From Cryptomeria japonica (lineage: Eukaryota > Streptophyta > Pinopsida > Cupressales > Cupressaceae), in the NCBI RefSeq assembly GCF_030272615.1, contig NC_081405.1, positions 155,980,454 to 156,044,453 on the forward strand: a stretch of 64,000 nucleotides of DNA, read 5' to 3'. The notes below the pieces were generated by a model, which worked only from the letters and a program-made list of their open reading frames with translations, had not been told where the DNA came from and searched no databases. Shown one piece after another: positions 32,422 to 43,775 of the stretch. A program made the position numbers and the translations under genes. Positions within the stretch are counted from its first letter, which is position 1. Each line of letters opens with the position of its first letter.

Positions 32422-33642
32422 TGTAAAGCGAAAAATCACGATCGAACCCTAGTTGCTCTCCCCTCTTCCAACTCCAAGGAGAGAGAAGGGAGATTCACTA
32501 GGGTTGATGGTTTTCACTTAGGGGAGAGACTTTACATTCAAAAGAGGGGTTGAAACCCACAAGATCCAATCTCACACAATGCAAGATTGGATGCTAAATG
32601 CATTTCAAGGGTTATGACAGCAAGGCTACCCTCTTTTGTAAAGAATGTGCATAGAAGAATTAAGCTAGGAATGCATAGAAAGTGACAAAGATTCGCTTTA
32701 TAAACTGAGATAGGAATACAGTATGAAGCTGCGGACCTGGAATTAGCAGTAAAATGTCGATACGACACTGTCCTGCAAATTTGAGCAAAAGTTGTCGGGA
32801 CGATGGCGCCCGACGCCACGGTCCTTCGAAAAATCCGCGAAACGAAGGGGGATCTGTTCGTCTCTGCACAAGGATTCCAGATCTTCAATTTCAGCCGCGT
32901 ACCTGCAACCTACACACAGAAAAGCGAAGACGATTAGGGGGTTAGGGATTAGGGGTTTGCCATTAGGTCAAACCCCGGTTTTGGAATTAACCAAGAAATG
33001 AGCAAGTGCTGTAAATGTAAATGACTGTAAAACAAGTACTAATACCTTGTTCTAAGGATGTTTGTATCCTTATGTGCGAAGGTTTAGATGTTGTTGTTTG
33101 TTGTATGTTGTAGTAGTATGTAGTAAGTGATCTCCTCTTCAATGGTTGAATCCTTGTCTTGAATGCAACACTTAGCCTTGAATGGAGACTTGAAATGATC
33201 AATTGCTTGAAGGAATGCTTGAATGCTTGAGTATAATTTCCACGCCTTTTCCATCATATCGAATGAAAGAGGAAAATGTAGTTTATATACTTGCCAATTA
33301 GGGTTAATAGGCTGATTTTCCCGACCTTAGGCCGACCAGGAAAGATAATTTTCCAATTTGCAAACATAAAGACCCGAAGTCCAAAAGAGACCGGGCCCAA
33401 AATAGGACCTAGGGACCAGGGCGCTGGGCGCCCTAGTCCTGAAGGACCAGGGCGCTGGGCGCTCTGGTCCCACCTCCCAGGACAACAGGGTGCAAAGGAG
33501 GTTCAGGCCAGGGTGTAAGAAAATGCAGTTTTCAGTGTCATAATCAGGTTTCGGGGTCTCCATTCAGGTTGCGTGTTGCGTCGCCATCGTGAAGACCCAA
33601 ATGCGGTTGAAATTGCAAGTGTCGCAATTTTAGGACGCTACA
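32422..33642 (-). repeat. 5' LTR of element C
   Basis: Plus strand TGTAAAGCGA..GACGCTACA. The hairpin at about 33429-33456 differs from the other LTR but keeps most of its pairing (GCGCCCTAGTCCT / AGGACCAGGGCGC). Confidence 0.92.
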
Positions 33643-34165
33643 AAAATATTTATTTTGATGTTAAAATTTCACAAATGAAACATGTGTAATCTTGAAAAAA
33701 ATGGTTATTTTGATGACACAAAGGATAATATAAATAGGACAATTTTACAAATGAAGCACGTGTAATCTAAAACATTTCTTTATTTTAGTGATAAGAAGCA
33801 TAATGTGAAAAGAATAATTTGAAAAATAACACAAATACAAATTTCAAAAAATTATTTATTCTGATGTAAAGACTTTACAAATGAAACATGTGCAATCTTC
33901 TAAAAAATATTTATTTTGACTATAGAGCACATGATAGAAATAGATTAATTTCACAAATAAAACATGTGTAATATAAAACATTTATTTATTTTAGTGATAA
34001 GAAACATAACGTTGAAAAAAATGATTTCATAAATGATACACATGCAATCTTTAAAAAATATTTATATTTCGATAATAAGAAATATATTTCACAAATGAAA
34101 CATGTGGAATCTGAAATATTTTTTATTTCAATGTTAGACAATAATTTCAAAAACAAAACGTGTAA
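33643..34165 (+). repeat. Minisatellite, right part
   Basis: About seven or eight degenerate periods of 60-80 bp with the core TTCACAAATGAAACATGTG, then ATTTATTTTAGTGATAAG. Continues the array at 25640-25829 that element C split. Confidence 0.8.
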
Positions 34166-34502
34166 TTAATGTTAGAGAGCATATGCTGTTTGAATATTTG
34201 ATCGTAGGTAACAAAGAGATTAAATATGCTATATAAACAAACAAATCAAATATACTATATATGCAGAGTTTTTATTGACCATCTAACAAATTTATTATAT
34301 GATAATAGAAGTACAATCTTTAATGGCAGAATAAAGTAAGCAGGGTTAAATATGCAGGCTCAGACAAATAATTTTAAAAAGTCAGAAGATTCTGGTCTTT
34401 TCTTTTGTACCACTCGTCATTTTTCTCTATAAAGAGGGTGACAAAAAAACAAGGATTCCATGAAATAAACAAACAAACATTGCTTGCACACTAAATCTTG
34501 CA
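34166..34502 (+). promoter_or_regulatory. Putative terpene synthase promoter region with TATA box
   Basis: AT-rich, no reading frame. TCTCTATAAAGAGG (centre about 34430) is a good plant TATA box about 70 bases before the ATG, followed by an A-rich leader. It belongs to a gene that is now a pseudogene, so present activity is doubtful. Confidence 0.45.
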
Positions 34503-37500
34503 ATGGCTCTTGTCTCCATTTTCCCTTCTGATTTGAGCTTGTGCCGCAGTCTCAAACCTTACCCTCCCCAGTCCCACAATCTTCAGCTTTGCAGTAAAGC
34601 AGTGCCATTAATAAAAAGAAATAAGCTTAACCCTATCGTCAATTAGGATTTATCTATAGCTGAAATCCCATTGAGGCGCACTGGTAAACATCATCCCAAC
34701 TTGTGGGGCGATGATTTTATCCAGTCTATTCCAAAGCATCCTTATGAGGAAAGCTAGTTTATATTTTCTATTGATATATTTATTTCATACAATTTATAGA
34801 TTTTGAAATTGATTAAATTGTTGGCATTCCAAAATTCACTTTAGGGTTTTGAGTTTGGACACCTTCATCAATGACTTTTTTTTATTTGAGCTCGCCAATT
34901 GTAACTTTTTTTGTACAAAAATATAAAACGGGAAGTATATTGTTGTTGGGATTTCACAGGCTGAAAGTTTTGGGAATCTTATTAGCGAGATCAAGGACAT
35001 GTTCAGTGAATCACATGCAAATAATGCTTCCCGAATTCTTGTCTTGGTGGATATTATCAAACGTCTTGGAATAGATCGACATTTCCAAAAGGAAATCAAA
35101 CAAGCCCTTGATTTTGTTTGTAGGTTTTTTTCTACCTCTTATAGTACTATTTATTATCATAAGACAATATGCCATCAATATGTATATAACAGTTTTGAAG
35201 GGAATACAACAGGTATTGGGGCGAATGCCAAAGAGATCTCAACACCATGACCTTGGGCTTTCAGATTCTTAGACTCCATAGATATCCTGTTTCTCTAGGT
35301 ATAATCTATGTTTTAAATATAAATTCCTCAATAGTTTTGATATATGTCTGATTGTGAAAATATAAAACATTTTGACTTATTTCGAATCTGATTTTTGGGT
35401 TCGCTTGATATTTGATATATTTACCAATAGAATATTGTGGAAAATATAATGGAAGGAATGTTGGGACACTTTAGAACAACAAATGGGCAGTTCTTGTCCT
35501 CCATTGCTCAAACAGAGGAGGAGAAAATTAGAGGTATTCTAGATTTGTTTCGAGCTTCACATATTGCTTTTAATAGGGAGAAAATTTTGGACGAGGCTAA
35601 GGAATTCTCTACTGCATATTTAAATCAAGCTATGGAGAAGAGTGTGATCAACTCCAACCTCTTACAAGAGGTAAGCTTAAGACTAGAAGATTGACGCCTC
35701 TATGGAGTGCACATGCTTTTACCATAAAACTTGTTCATTTCTTATATATATTATATCATACAAACTCCTTTGTTTATATTGTAATAATAACATTGTTATA
35801 TGCAGATATCATTCAATCTAGAGTATGGCTGGTACAGCAATCTGCCCAAGATTGGAAGCAAAGAAATATATTCAAATTTACGGAGAAAACAATTTGTGGG
35901 CCAGGCGTCATTTTACCATTGAATTGAATTGAATTGAATTGAATTTTATATATATATCAAAAAGTTTAACTAAGATAATTGTCATTTTAGATGGTGGACA
36001 ATGACAAACTTTTATCTTTAGCTAAAATGGATTTCGACGCGATTGAGTCATTGCATCAGGAAGAGCTTAAAGCTTATTCTAGGTGAGTTATTCGAGAGAA
36101 ATATTAGTTTTTATAAAGAAGATTTTTCCTGCTAGTTTTGGGTAACCGAGGTTTTATGAGATTTATTATTAATTAGACATTGTATCTCATTAGATGGTCG
36201 ATGGAGTCTCGTTTGTCTGAACTGAAATTTGCTCGTCATCATCATGTAGAATATTTTTTTATGGCATGTGTAATTTGTGAGGGTGAGAGGTATTCCACAT
36301 TTAGGTTTGGCATAGCAAATTTCTCCACGATTGCGACATATTTAGATGATATATACAACACATATGGAAAATGTGATGAGTTGAAACTGCTCACAGAGGC
36401 TATTAAGAAGTAAGTGTTAAATCATAGTTTGTGTAGTTATATCTAATAATACATTTATATGTGATTGTACTAATCATAGTCTTCTATGTATCTCTTAGGT
36501 GGGATCCAACTTCTATAGACCACCTTCCCGAATATATGAAAATTGTATATATGGCATCGTATGACACTATCAATGAAATGGATCGAGAAGTTGAATTGAT
36601 TCAAGGCCGAAGCACTTTCATCCCCTCTAAAGATGCTGTATGAATATGATTTTTGTTATTTTAGAATGAAATTTATGTTTTCATAAAATAAATATTTTAT
36701 TTATGCTATTGATTTTCTTAAAATATAATCAAATTTACTTAATGCTTTGAAAATTTCTTGTGGTGTTTGTATACTTATTAAAGTTATAAATCTTTGGAGA
36801 ATTACAATAAGCCTAAACTTAGTTTTGTAATTTCTAATACAACCATATGTATATTGTTGTTTTTGATTCAAGCCTATTTCTTGTTTATGTAGTGAGAAGC
36901 TTATATAGATGCAATGATGCAAGAAGCTGAGTGGCTTACTACAAGGCATATGCCAACTTTGGCAGAGCACATTGGGAATGGAAAAGTTAGTTCAGGGACT
37001 CGTGCAACTGCTTTGCAACCTATATTAACAATAGATGGGATTATTTCAGAAAGCATTCTTCAAAAATTTGGCTATCCATCAAGGTTCAATGATATTTTAT
37101 GCTTGAGCCTTCGATTAAGAGGTGAAATAAAATCATTTAAGGTATGTTATAATGTTTATTAATGATATTCTATGTATACTAATAAAAAGTAAAAAAATGA
37201 GTTTAATGTAAGAAATGACTTATTTATTTGATTATGAACTTCAATCCTTTGTTGTGAAGGGTGAGGTTGATTGAGGAGAAACAAATTCATCCATAGCATG
37301 TTACATGAGAGATAATCCAAGATCTACTGAAGAGGATGCACTGAATTATGTAGAGAGTTTATTAGATGAACAAATCAAAGAATTAAATTGGGAGTACTTG
37401 AAAAATTGGGAGTACTTCTAGCAAGGATTATGCTTATGACATCACAAGAGGTTTCTTGCATTTCTACAATGAGAGAAATTCTTTTAGTATTTCGAATGAA

Positions 37501-37551
37501 GACATACAAAATCATGTAATTCAAATCCTTATTGAACCTATAACCATGTAA
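34503..37551 (+). pseudogene. Conifer-type (TPS-d) terpene synthase pseudogene, ten exons
   Basis: Ten exons with mostly canonical splice sites: 34503-34755, 34960-35119, 35213-35298, 35431-35670, 35806-35930, 35991-36082, 36194-36409, 36499-36637, 36893-37140, 37260-37551 (the last ends at TAA). Ten exons fits the known layout of conifer mono- and sesquiterpene synthases. Exon 1 encodes a plastid-targeting-like start (MALVSIFPSDLSLCRSL) and RRTGKHHPNLWGDD, the RRx8W motif. Later pieces include DLNTMTLGFQILRLHRYPVS, TEEEKIRGILDLFRASHIAF, NLEYGWYSNLP, HHHVEYFFMACVI and LRLRGEIKSF. Disabling changes are a TAG in exon 1 after NPIVN, frameshifts in exons 3 and 5, a TGA for Trp at the start of exon 9, a TGA in exon 10, and a short duplication with TAG and frameshift before DITRGFLHFY. 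The metal site reads LDDIYNTYG, so the third Asp of DDxxD is Asn, and the second metal motif has Glu for Asp. It formerly made a small terpene; now inactive. Confidence 0.92.
35921..35945 (+). repeat. (GAATT)5 microsatellite within the terpene synthase pseudogene
   Basis: Five perfect GAATT units at the end of exon 5, where an intact gene would have a normal exon-intron border. No usable donor site is visible here. Confidence 0.9.
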
Positions 37552-38551
37552 CCATTAATATAGTTTTACAATGTATACATTAATAAACAAATCTCTTTTA
37601 TTGAATTGAGATATTTTATAATGTTTAATTTATGCTCAAATATCATTAATAAATGAGAGTTTATTTCTAATGATAGTCTATATAATGGTTCTAAGGAGCA
37701 TTTTATTCATCCATGTTAAAGTTTTATAGTATACTTAAGAACATATTTTTCTTTGGTTACAAATCAAGATTATGTAATCCCTAATAGAACTAATTTATAC
37801 TTGGAAAGTTCTTTAATGGGATATTTTGGTGTATTCAGAAAATCCTATTCAATCCTTTGAGTAAATACAATTATTGTATAATCTTGTGTAAAATTTTAAT
37901 TGCATTTTGTAACTCTAAGAGAATAAAATCCCTTTCATATAAATATAAGATAGTTAAATGAATAAATATCACATATATTCTACATATAATTAATTAATAA
38001 TAGATGATAATTGATAGTTTAAAACGTTGTATTAAGAATTAAGCGAAAAGGGATAAAATTTTTATCTATTGAAATTATGATGGAGAATAAGCTATGGTTT
38101 TTCTTAGAATTTAATCATTTACGATGACACCATAAACCATATACAACAACAATATCACACAAAATTTTCTACATATAGTCATTGGAAGCAATTAAAGGCT
38201 ACAAGGTAGCCTACTATTAAAGCAACCACATATTGTTGTAACTAAATTTTGGGTCATCATATCACCTTACTAGTTGATGTACGAAAACTCAATGAATTTT
38301 TGTGTTAATGCCCCATGGTGCAAGTCAAATAAAATAAATAATAAAATAGAAAATCAATCAAATCAAACATGAAAATAGACGTTTAATCAAGGCCCAAGGA
38401 ACTCAAATCATGAATAACTAAGATTCACCTCTCAAGTTCAAGAATGGATAATATTCGCAAAGGAACCTCATTTTTTGCTCATTTCCAACTTTTTTGATTG
38501 ATGGATTTTCTTGATTGAGGGAAGGACAATGTTGTCTTTGTCTATATGTCT
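37552..38551. other. AT-rich intergenic DNA after the pseudogene
   Basis: No gene, RNA or clear transposon remnant recognised. Confidence 0.6.
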
Positions 38552-38719
38552 ATGATGAATATATAGTAGAAAAAATGGTTTTTATGTGATTATTTTATGT
38601 TTTTAAAAATTAAAATTAAAAAATACAATACAATTATTTTTTCATTTTTGTATTTTCAAATTTAGTTTTTAAAACACAAAATAGTCACATTTAAACCATT
38701 ATGTCTACTAGATATCCAC
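38552..38719. repeat. Long imperfect foldback (inverted repeat)
   Basis: Left arm about 38552-38633 and right arm about 38640-38719 are reverse complements with roughly one mismatch in seven. Paired blocks include TAGTAGA, AATGGTTT, ATGTGA and TATTTT against CATTATGTCTACTA and AAATAGTCACAT. The loop is only a few bases. This could be a foldback MITE or a hairpin RNA source. Confidence 0.8.
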
Positions 38720-40559
38720 TTCTAAAATCGACGACTTGTTCAAATTGATTTGATGGAATATTTGCATGAATGTGGTCTATGTGTGGATGTAGAGAAGGTG
38801 GTAACACAAACATTGAAACATCCACCCAGTATCGAATATACCAAGCCTATACTTCAAACTCTGATGCTTGAATCTATCATTGGGGCTTAGATTATTCTAA
38901 ACTTTAATTTTCCTGACTTCTACCTAGTCCTCCTACATTGGTGAAATCCATTCATTCATTGTCTTGATGGGAGAAATGCTGACATATCAAGAAACTCATT
39001 TGGATAAAATTCTTGTTCCAACGAGGTTACTCATGTTCTCTATATACCATAGTTGTTTGCTACACACAATATTCACCTATTGCCACACCACATTCATCAA
39101 TGCCAATGCAATCCACAGGCAAGCGTGCATCGAGGCTATCATGAAGGTACCTATATGTTTGTAGAAATACCTTGAAAACCTATATTCGAACCTCTAAAAC
39201 ATCTTTTAACTATATACTTGTATTCATTCCAATTCAATTTGCAGGAAGGAATGAAGTAGGGAATGTTGTCAGTGTAGACAATATGGAAACACATAATGGT
39301 AGTGAATATTTTGGCCTATACCACCATAGGAAACTATTTTGTCATAGGATTACTATTGGGTATGAGACTCACCTCACAAGTTCAAGAATTAATTGGGTGA
39401 TAATGTTAGCATAAGATGTGATGCTGAAAATGAATTGAGAGGGATGCCTTATATAGGGATTTCACAATTAAAATTACCTTTAGAATGACTTATATTTGGT
39501 ATATTTTTACATAGAGCTAGATTAGAATAGGGTAAGACTACTAAATTATCTTCTCATAATTCAAGGAAAAATTTTGAGACTGAGGGGAGCGGATCATCTT
39601 TGTTTTGATAGCTTTATCCTAAATTTCTAGGCATGCAAGATAATGAGGTTCTAAAACTAATTCCAACTCGATAGATCAAACGATGATGTTTAGATATATA
39701 AAATATATTTTGATAGTTGTAATTGGGGTAGGATTAAGGATAAATTGGGATAATAAATGATAAAGGGCACACCTAGATTTAAGGGCCCAAATAAGAGTGT
39801 GATGATGTAATAAAGTGGAATAAGACTCATATATTAAATTAAATTTTAATTAATTATAATAAAAGTCCTATAATGCATAAAGGAATGGAAAGTACCAAAA
39901 TAAGTGCTAGGAGAGTGTGAAATTGGACACACTAATAAAGGTAGACATCCAGTTGATAGAGTTCCTACTAGTTTATCTTCATTTTTTGCTCTTCTTTCGA
40001 TCCAATATTGATTAAAATTTAAAAAATTTGTTCCTAAAAATAACCCCAATAGAACCTAACTAGGTTCCTAGCAACATAACTAATGTTAGCAATAAATTTG
40101 AATGATATAGATGAGATTTATTTTCCCAAAGGATTTTTGCTAGTTGTAGTCTATAACCCTAGATTGAGTCTTATTGAGATGGCAATCAAATGTATTCTAG
40201 ATCTAATCTAAGCACATAATCAGAAAGAAAAAATTGTACACATTATTAGGGAAATAATAGATCTCTTTATATTGATATATTAATATGCAATTCACATTCC
40301 TTATATATATCCTTTATGTTCTATCTCTACTTCTCCATTCTATCCTTATCTTTGGTCACTTAGGTCACTTAGTGACTAGATATCCTATCTATACCTATAT
40401 CTCCTATTAGAGACACAAACCTTAAATGATATCTTTATAAATTAACTTATCTACTAAGCTATATATTCTACAACTTTGTTATCAAATTACTCACTTATCT
40501 CTTCATATCAGTGCCTATATCCTATTTTCTAGTCAACGGTTACTTCAAAATGTACATAA
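38720..40559. other. AT-rich intergenic DNA, nothing recognised
   Basis: Only short open frames (for example 38964-39164 and 39172-39414) without recognisable domains, ribosomal or tRNA features. Probably old repeat debris. Confidence 0.55.
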
Positions 40560-41010
40560 ACCTTTATAGTTTATATGTCTAAGTTATTTTTCCTCACCTT
40601 AAATTCTGTAGGATAACTCATATAGATTTTTCAAAAAATTTCCATGCAATAATGTAATCATATCATCCATCTCTTTGATATCAAAATCAAATGATAAAAC
40701 TATGACATCAATTTCATAATAGAATTCAACTAAGATACCAGAAAAATGATTTAACAAAAGTTTATTACCTAAACGCATCAATATTCTTTATCTACTAGTT
40801 ATGTCTTGTACCACTATAGTGTACCATCTTATTTTATCTTCTTGAGCATCCACTTGTAGATAATGAGCTATCTACCTTCAAATAGATCAACCAAATCTAA
40901 ATTTTTACATTATTTTAATATCATGATATGCTCTTTCATGGTATTTATCTAATAATTTCTCTCTTTACATAAGAGATCTTTACTTAGAGACTTTGGTTGA
41001 TCATTAGTAC
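40560..41010 (-). pseudogene. Highly decayed copia reverse transcriptase fragment
   Basis: The minus strand, with stops and frame changes, gives DQPKSLSKDL, NTMKEHIMILK, NLDLVDLFEGR, YKWMLKKIK-DGTL-WYKT-LVDKEY and later IYMSYPTEFKVR. These fit the entry to a copia RT (EAM..EE, LVDLPEGR, KWVFKKK..DGT..YKARLV, then EEIYM..P.G). It is far more decayed than the other copia elements here and of a different branch. Confidence 0.6.
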
Positions 41011-41439
41011 AAGTTAGAGAAAAAATGCATTAAAATTTTGGTAGACTATATCTTTCAAATAACTCATATTTTGCAAACCATCACACAAATATGAATGAAT
41101 AGCTTGTTGTATCCATAACCTAATATTCTTTAAAATTCACAACATTTATGCTAAAATGATCAAGATTGACACTGTCATGTGCAATTATTTTTTAATTTGT
41201 AAGTGAATCTTATTTCTTTAATATATATTAAAAATAAGTGAAATTTATGGTCAACCCCATGGTAGCTTAGGGATATCCATTAACCAAAGAAAACTTATAC
41301 GAAAGAAAGAAGGAATAGAAATGTTATGAAGCTAGATAATTTATTAGGTGCCTAAAAAGTGGTACAATTTGCAACAATGAAAACTTTTATATAAATACAA
41401 GGATAAAACCCCAATACATACTAATTTTATAAGAAAATG

Positions 41440-42573
41440 TATTAATTATATGATGTAAGAGCATAGAGAGAAGGATGAAGGTAGAGGTAGAAAGATGTGA
41501 GAAAAAGAGTAGAGAGAAAAGGAGGGAGGGAAGGATATGTAGAGAATGAGAGATAGAGATAGAGAGAGGTGATAAAATGAGTAAAGAGGGATGGAAAAAG
41601 AGGGAGAGGTAGGTAGATAGAGTTAATATTTGAGGTAGGAATGGATGGAGAGAAAGAGGAGAAGACATGTAGAGAGATAGAGATATAAGAGAATTGAGAA
41701 AAATAATATAGAGGGGAGGATGGAGGGAAGGAGAGGGTGTGTTGGAGAGAGGGAGGGAAATATCAATAGACAATAATGAGGTAAATGTGGAGTGAGAGAA
41801 ATATAGGTAGAGAGAAGTAAGATAAAGAGTAGCTCGAGGGAAAGACGAAGGGAGGGGCAAGGAGAAAGAGAGAGAGAGAGAGAGAGGGTGCATTAGAGGG
41901 AGGAAGGGATAGGAAAAGGGAAATGTGGGTAGAGATAGAAGTGAGATAAAAATGGAGTGAGATATATATAGGTAGAGAGAGGTAATAAAAAGAGTAGGGA
42001 AGGAAGAATAAAGGGAAATTTAGAGTTGTATTTAGAGATCTAAATAGTAGATAGAGAACAAAAAAGAGAGGGGGACTTGGAGGGAGGAAGAGAGATAGAA
42101 AGAGAAAGGGATGGATATAGGGAGGGGATATACATTAAGAGAGGGAGTGGTAAGAAAATGGGTATATGGGGAAGGAGACAAGGGAGGAGAGGTGATAGAT
42201 ATATAGATAAATAAAGAGAGTTAACAACATTTGTAGAGAGGATAGGAGGGAGAGAGTGAGGGGAAGAGAGGGAGATATAGAGGTAGAGAGTGAGAGGGGG
42301 ATAAAGAGAGATAAGGAAAAGAGTATATAGAGAGAGAGTTAGAGAGGATAGGAAGGAGAGACTGAGGGGAAGAGAGGGAGATATAGAGGTAGAGTGTGAG
42401 AGGAGGATAAAGAGAGATAAGGAAAAGAGTATAGAGAGAGAGATAGAGATAGATAAAAAAGTGAGAAAAGGGGTAGAGAAGGAGAGATAGGAAAGGGAGA
42501 TATTTAGAAAGGTGAGAAAAAGAGTATAGTGGAGGGAGTATTTAAGAATTACTGTGAGTGTGTGTGTGTGTGT

Positions 42574-42632
<59 letters not shown>

Positions 42633-42850
42633 GAGAAAAATGGTAGAGAAGAAAGGGGGAAAGGAGGAAGAGGTAAGGAATGAGAGATAAAGAAAGGTGA
42701 GAGAAGAGGGAGGGGGAGTGAGAGGTAGGGAGGGATAGAAATAGAGAGATATAGAGAGTTAAAGAGAGTTAGAGAGATAGAGAAAGGGAGATAGAGAGGT
42801 GAGAAAAATAGTAGAGAGAGATATGTGAGAATAAGAGTGGAGAGAGATTG
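41440..42850 (+). repeat. Purine-rich GA tract of about 1.4 kb
   Basis: Almost entirely A and G on the plus strand, with GAGAGAGA, GGGAGAGA and GATAGAGA motifs. Contains (GT)n at about 42554-42573 and a perfect (AG)27 at 42577-42630. A local duplication of about 100 bp occurs near 42240-42440. The tract abuts, and apparently replaces, the 5' part of copia element D. Confidence 0.92.
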
Positions 42851-42959
42851 TTTTTATTGCTGTGAAGGAAGATCTGAAGATGATGACATTGAGGAGATTG
42901 TATTTGTTGTTGTGAAGGAAGATTTGACTGATGAAAATACTTTGGTATCTTAGTTTGAT

Positions 42960-43775
42960 TCTAGTGATGAGTGGATAATAGACAGTGGTTGTTCACATCA
43001 CATGATTGGTGATAATCTAACAAATTCATATCCTTTGAAGAATTTGATGGCGGTGTGGTAATATTTGGTAATAACTCACCCTGCATGGTAAAAGGTAAAG
43101 GATCTATTTTACTGAATGGTAAGAGTAATGCAGATTATATTTATTTGGTTGAAGGCTTAAAACACAACTTACTGAGTGTTGGGCAGCTTAATGATGAAAG
43201 ATATCACCTTGAGTTTAAAAAAGGAGTGTGCAGGATCATGGGATGCAATGGAGATTTGATTGCTACTGGTAAATAGACTAGAGGTAATCTTTTTCATCTG
43301 AATGCTAATGTGAATAGTTGTTTGGTGGCTAAAATTGAAGATAGTTGGTTGTGGCACAAAAGGTTTTGTCATGTCAACTTTGATAATTTGATAAAGGTCA
43401 GCAAATCAAGTATGGTGAAAGGTATGCCCCAACTTGTCAAACCAGATAATGTTTTATATAAAGATTGTTAGATGGGTAAGATGACTTCGACATCTTTTAA
43501 GAGTAAATCATTTTCTTTAGAGCATATTCTTGATTTAGTGCATACTGATCTATGTGATCCTATGAGGACTATAAGTTATTATGGTGATAGGTATTTTATG
43601 ATTTTCACTAATGATTTTTCAGGGATGATGCAAGTAACTTTCTTGAAGGAGAAATATAAGGCGTTCAACAAATTCAAGATCATTAAAGCTCTAGTTGAAA
43701 AGGAAACCGGCAAGAATATGAAGTGCCAAAGATCTGACCGGGGTGGAGAATTTACTTCTGATGAGAACTTATTAG
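42960..43775 (+). pseudogene. Copia protease and integrase N-terminal half (element D)
   Basis: Starts with DEWIIDSGCSHHMIGD, the protease active site, at about 42966-43015, then a frame change, then VIFGNNSPCMVKGKGSI and YLVEGLKHNLLSVGQLN (43055-43276), a TAG, NLFHLN.., [14 protein letters not shown] (integrase finger), and a TAG where the relative has Gln (DC-stop-MGKM, about 43470). It continues with [15 protein letters not shown] and [16 protein letters not shown] (43472-43775), which carry the first two catalytic Asp residues. The Ty3 element E is inserted directly after this point. Confidence 0.88.

Larger units (their letters stand above)
25830..33642 (-). mobile_element. Non-autonomous Ty3-type retrotransposon C, complete, target-site duplication AAAAT
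   Basis: LTRs of equal length (25830-27050 and 32422-33642, 1221 bp each) with few differences by eye. AAAAT lies at 25825-25829 and again at 33643-33647. Transcription runs on the minus strand: right LTR, primer site, a leader of about 1.25 kb, one 1117-codon Gag-like frame, about 740 bases of 3' region, polypurine tract, left LTR. No RT, RNase H or integrase is present, so it must be mobilised by another element. The Gag is homologous to that of element E at 47-49 kb, which makes Tat-type elements the likely helper. Confidence 0.92.

Noticed and set aside
34503..37551. A functional terpene synthase gene
   Set aside because: Several stops and frameshifts and loss of both metal-binding motifs.
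41387..41893. A 168-codon minus-strand frame in the GA tract
   Set aside because: It is only Ser, Leu, Pro and Thr encoded by CTCTCT repeats; low-complexity shadow.
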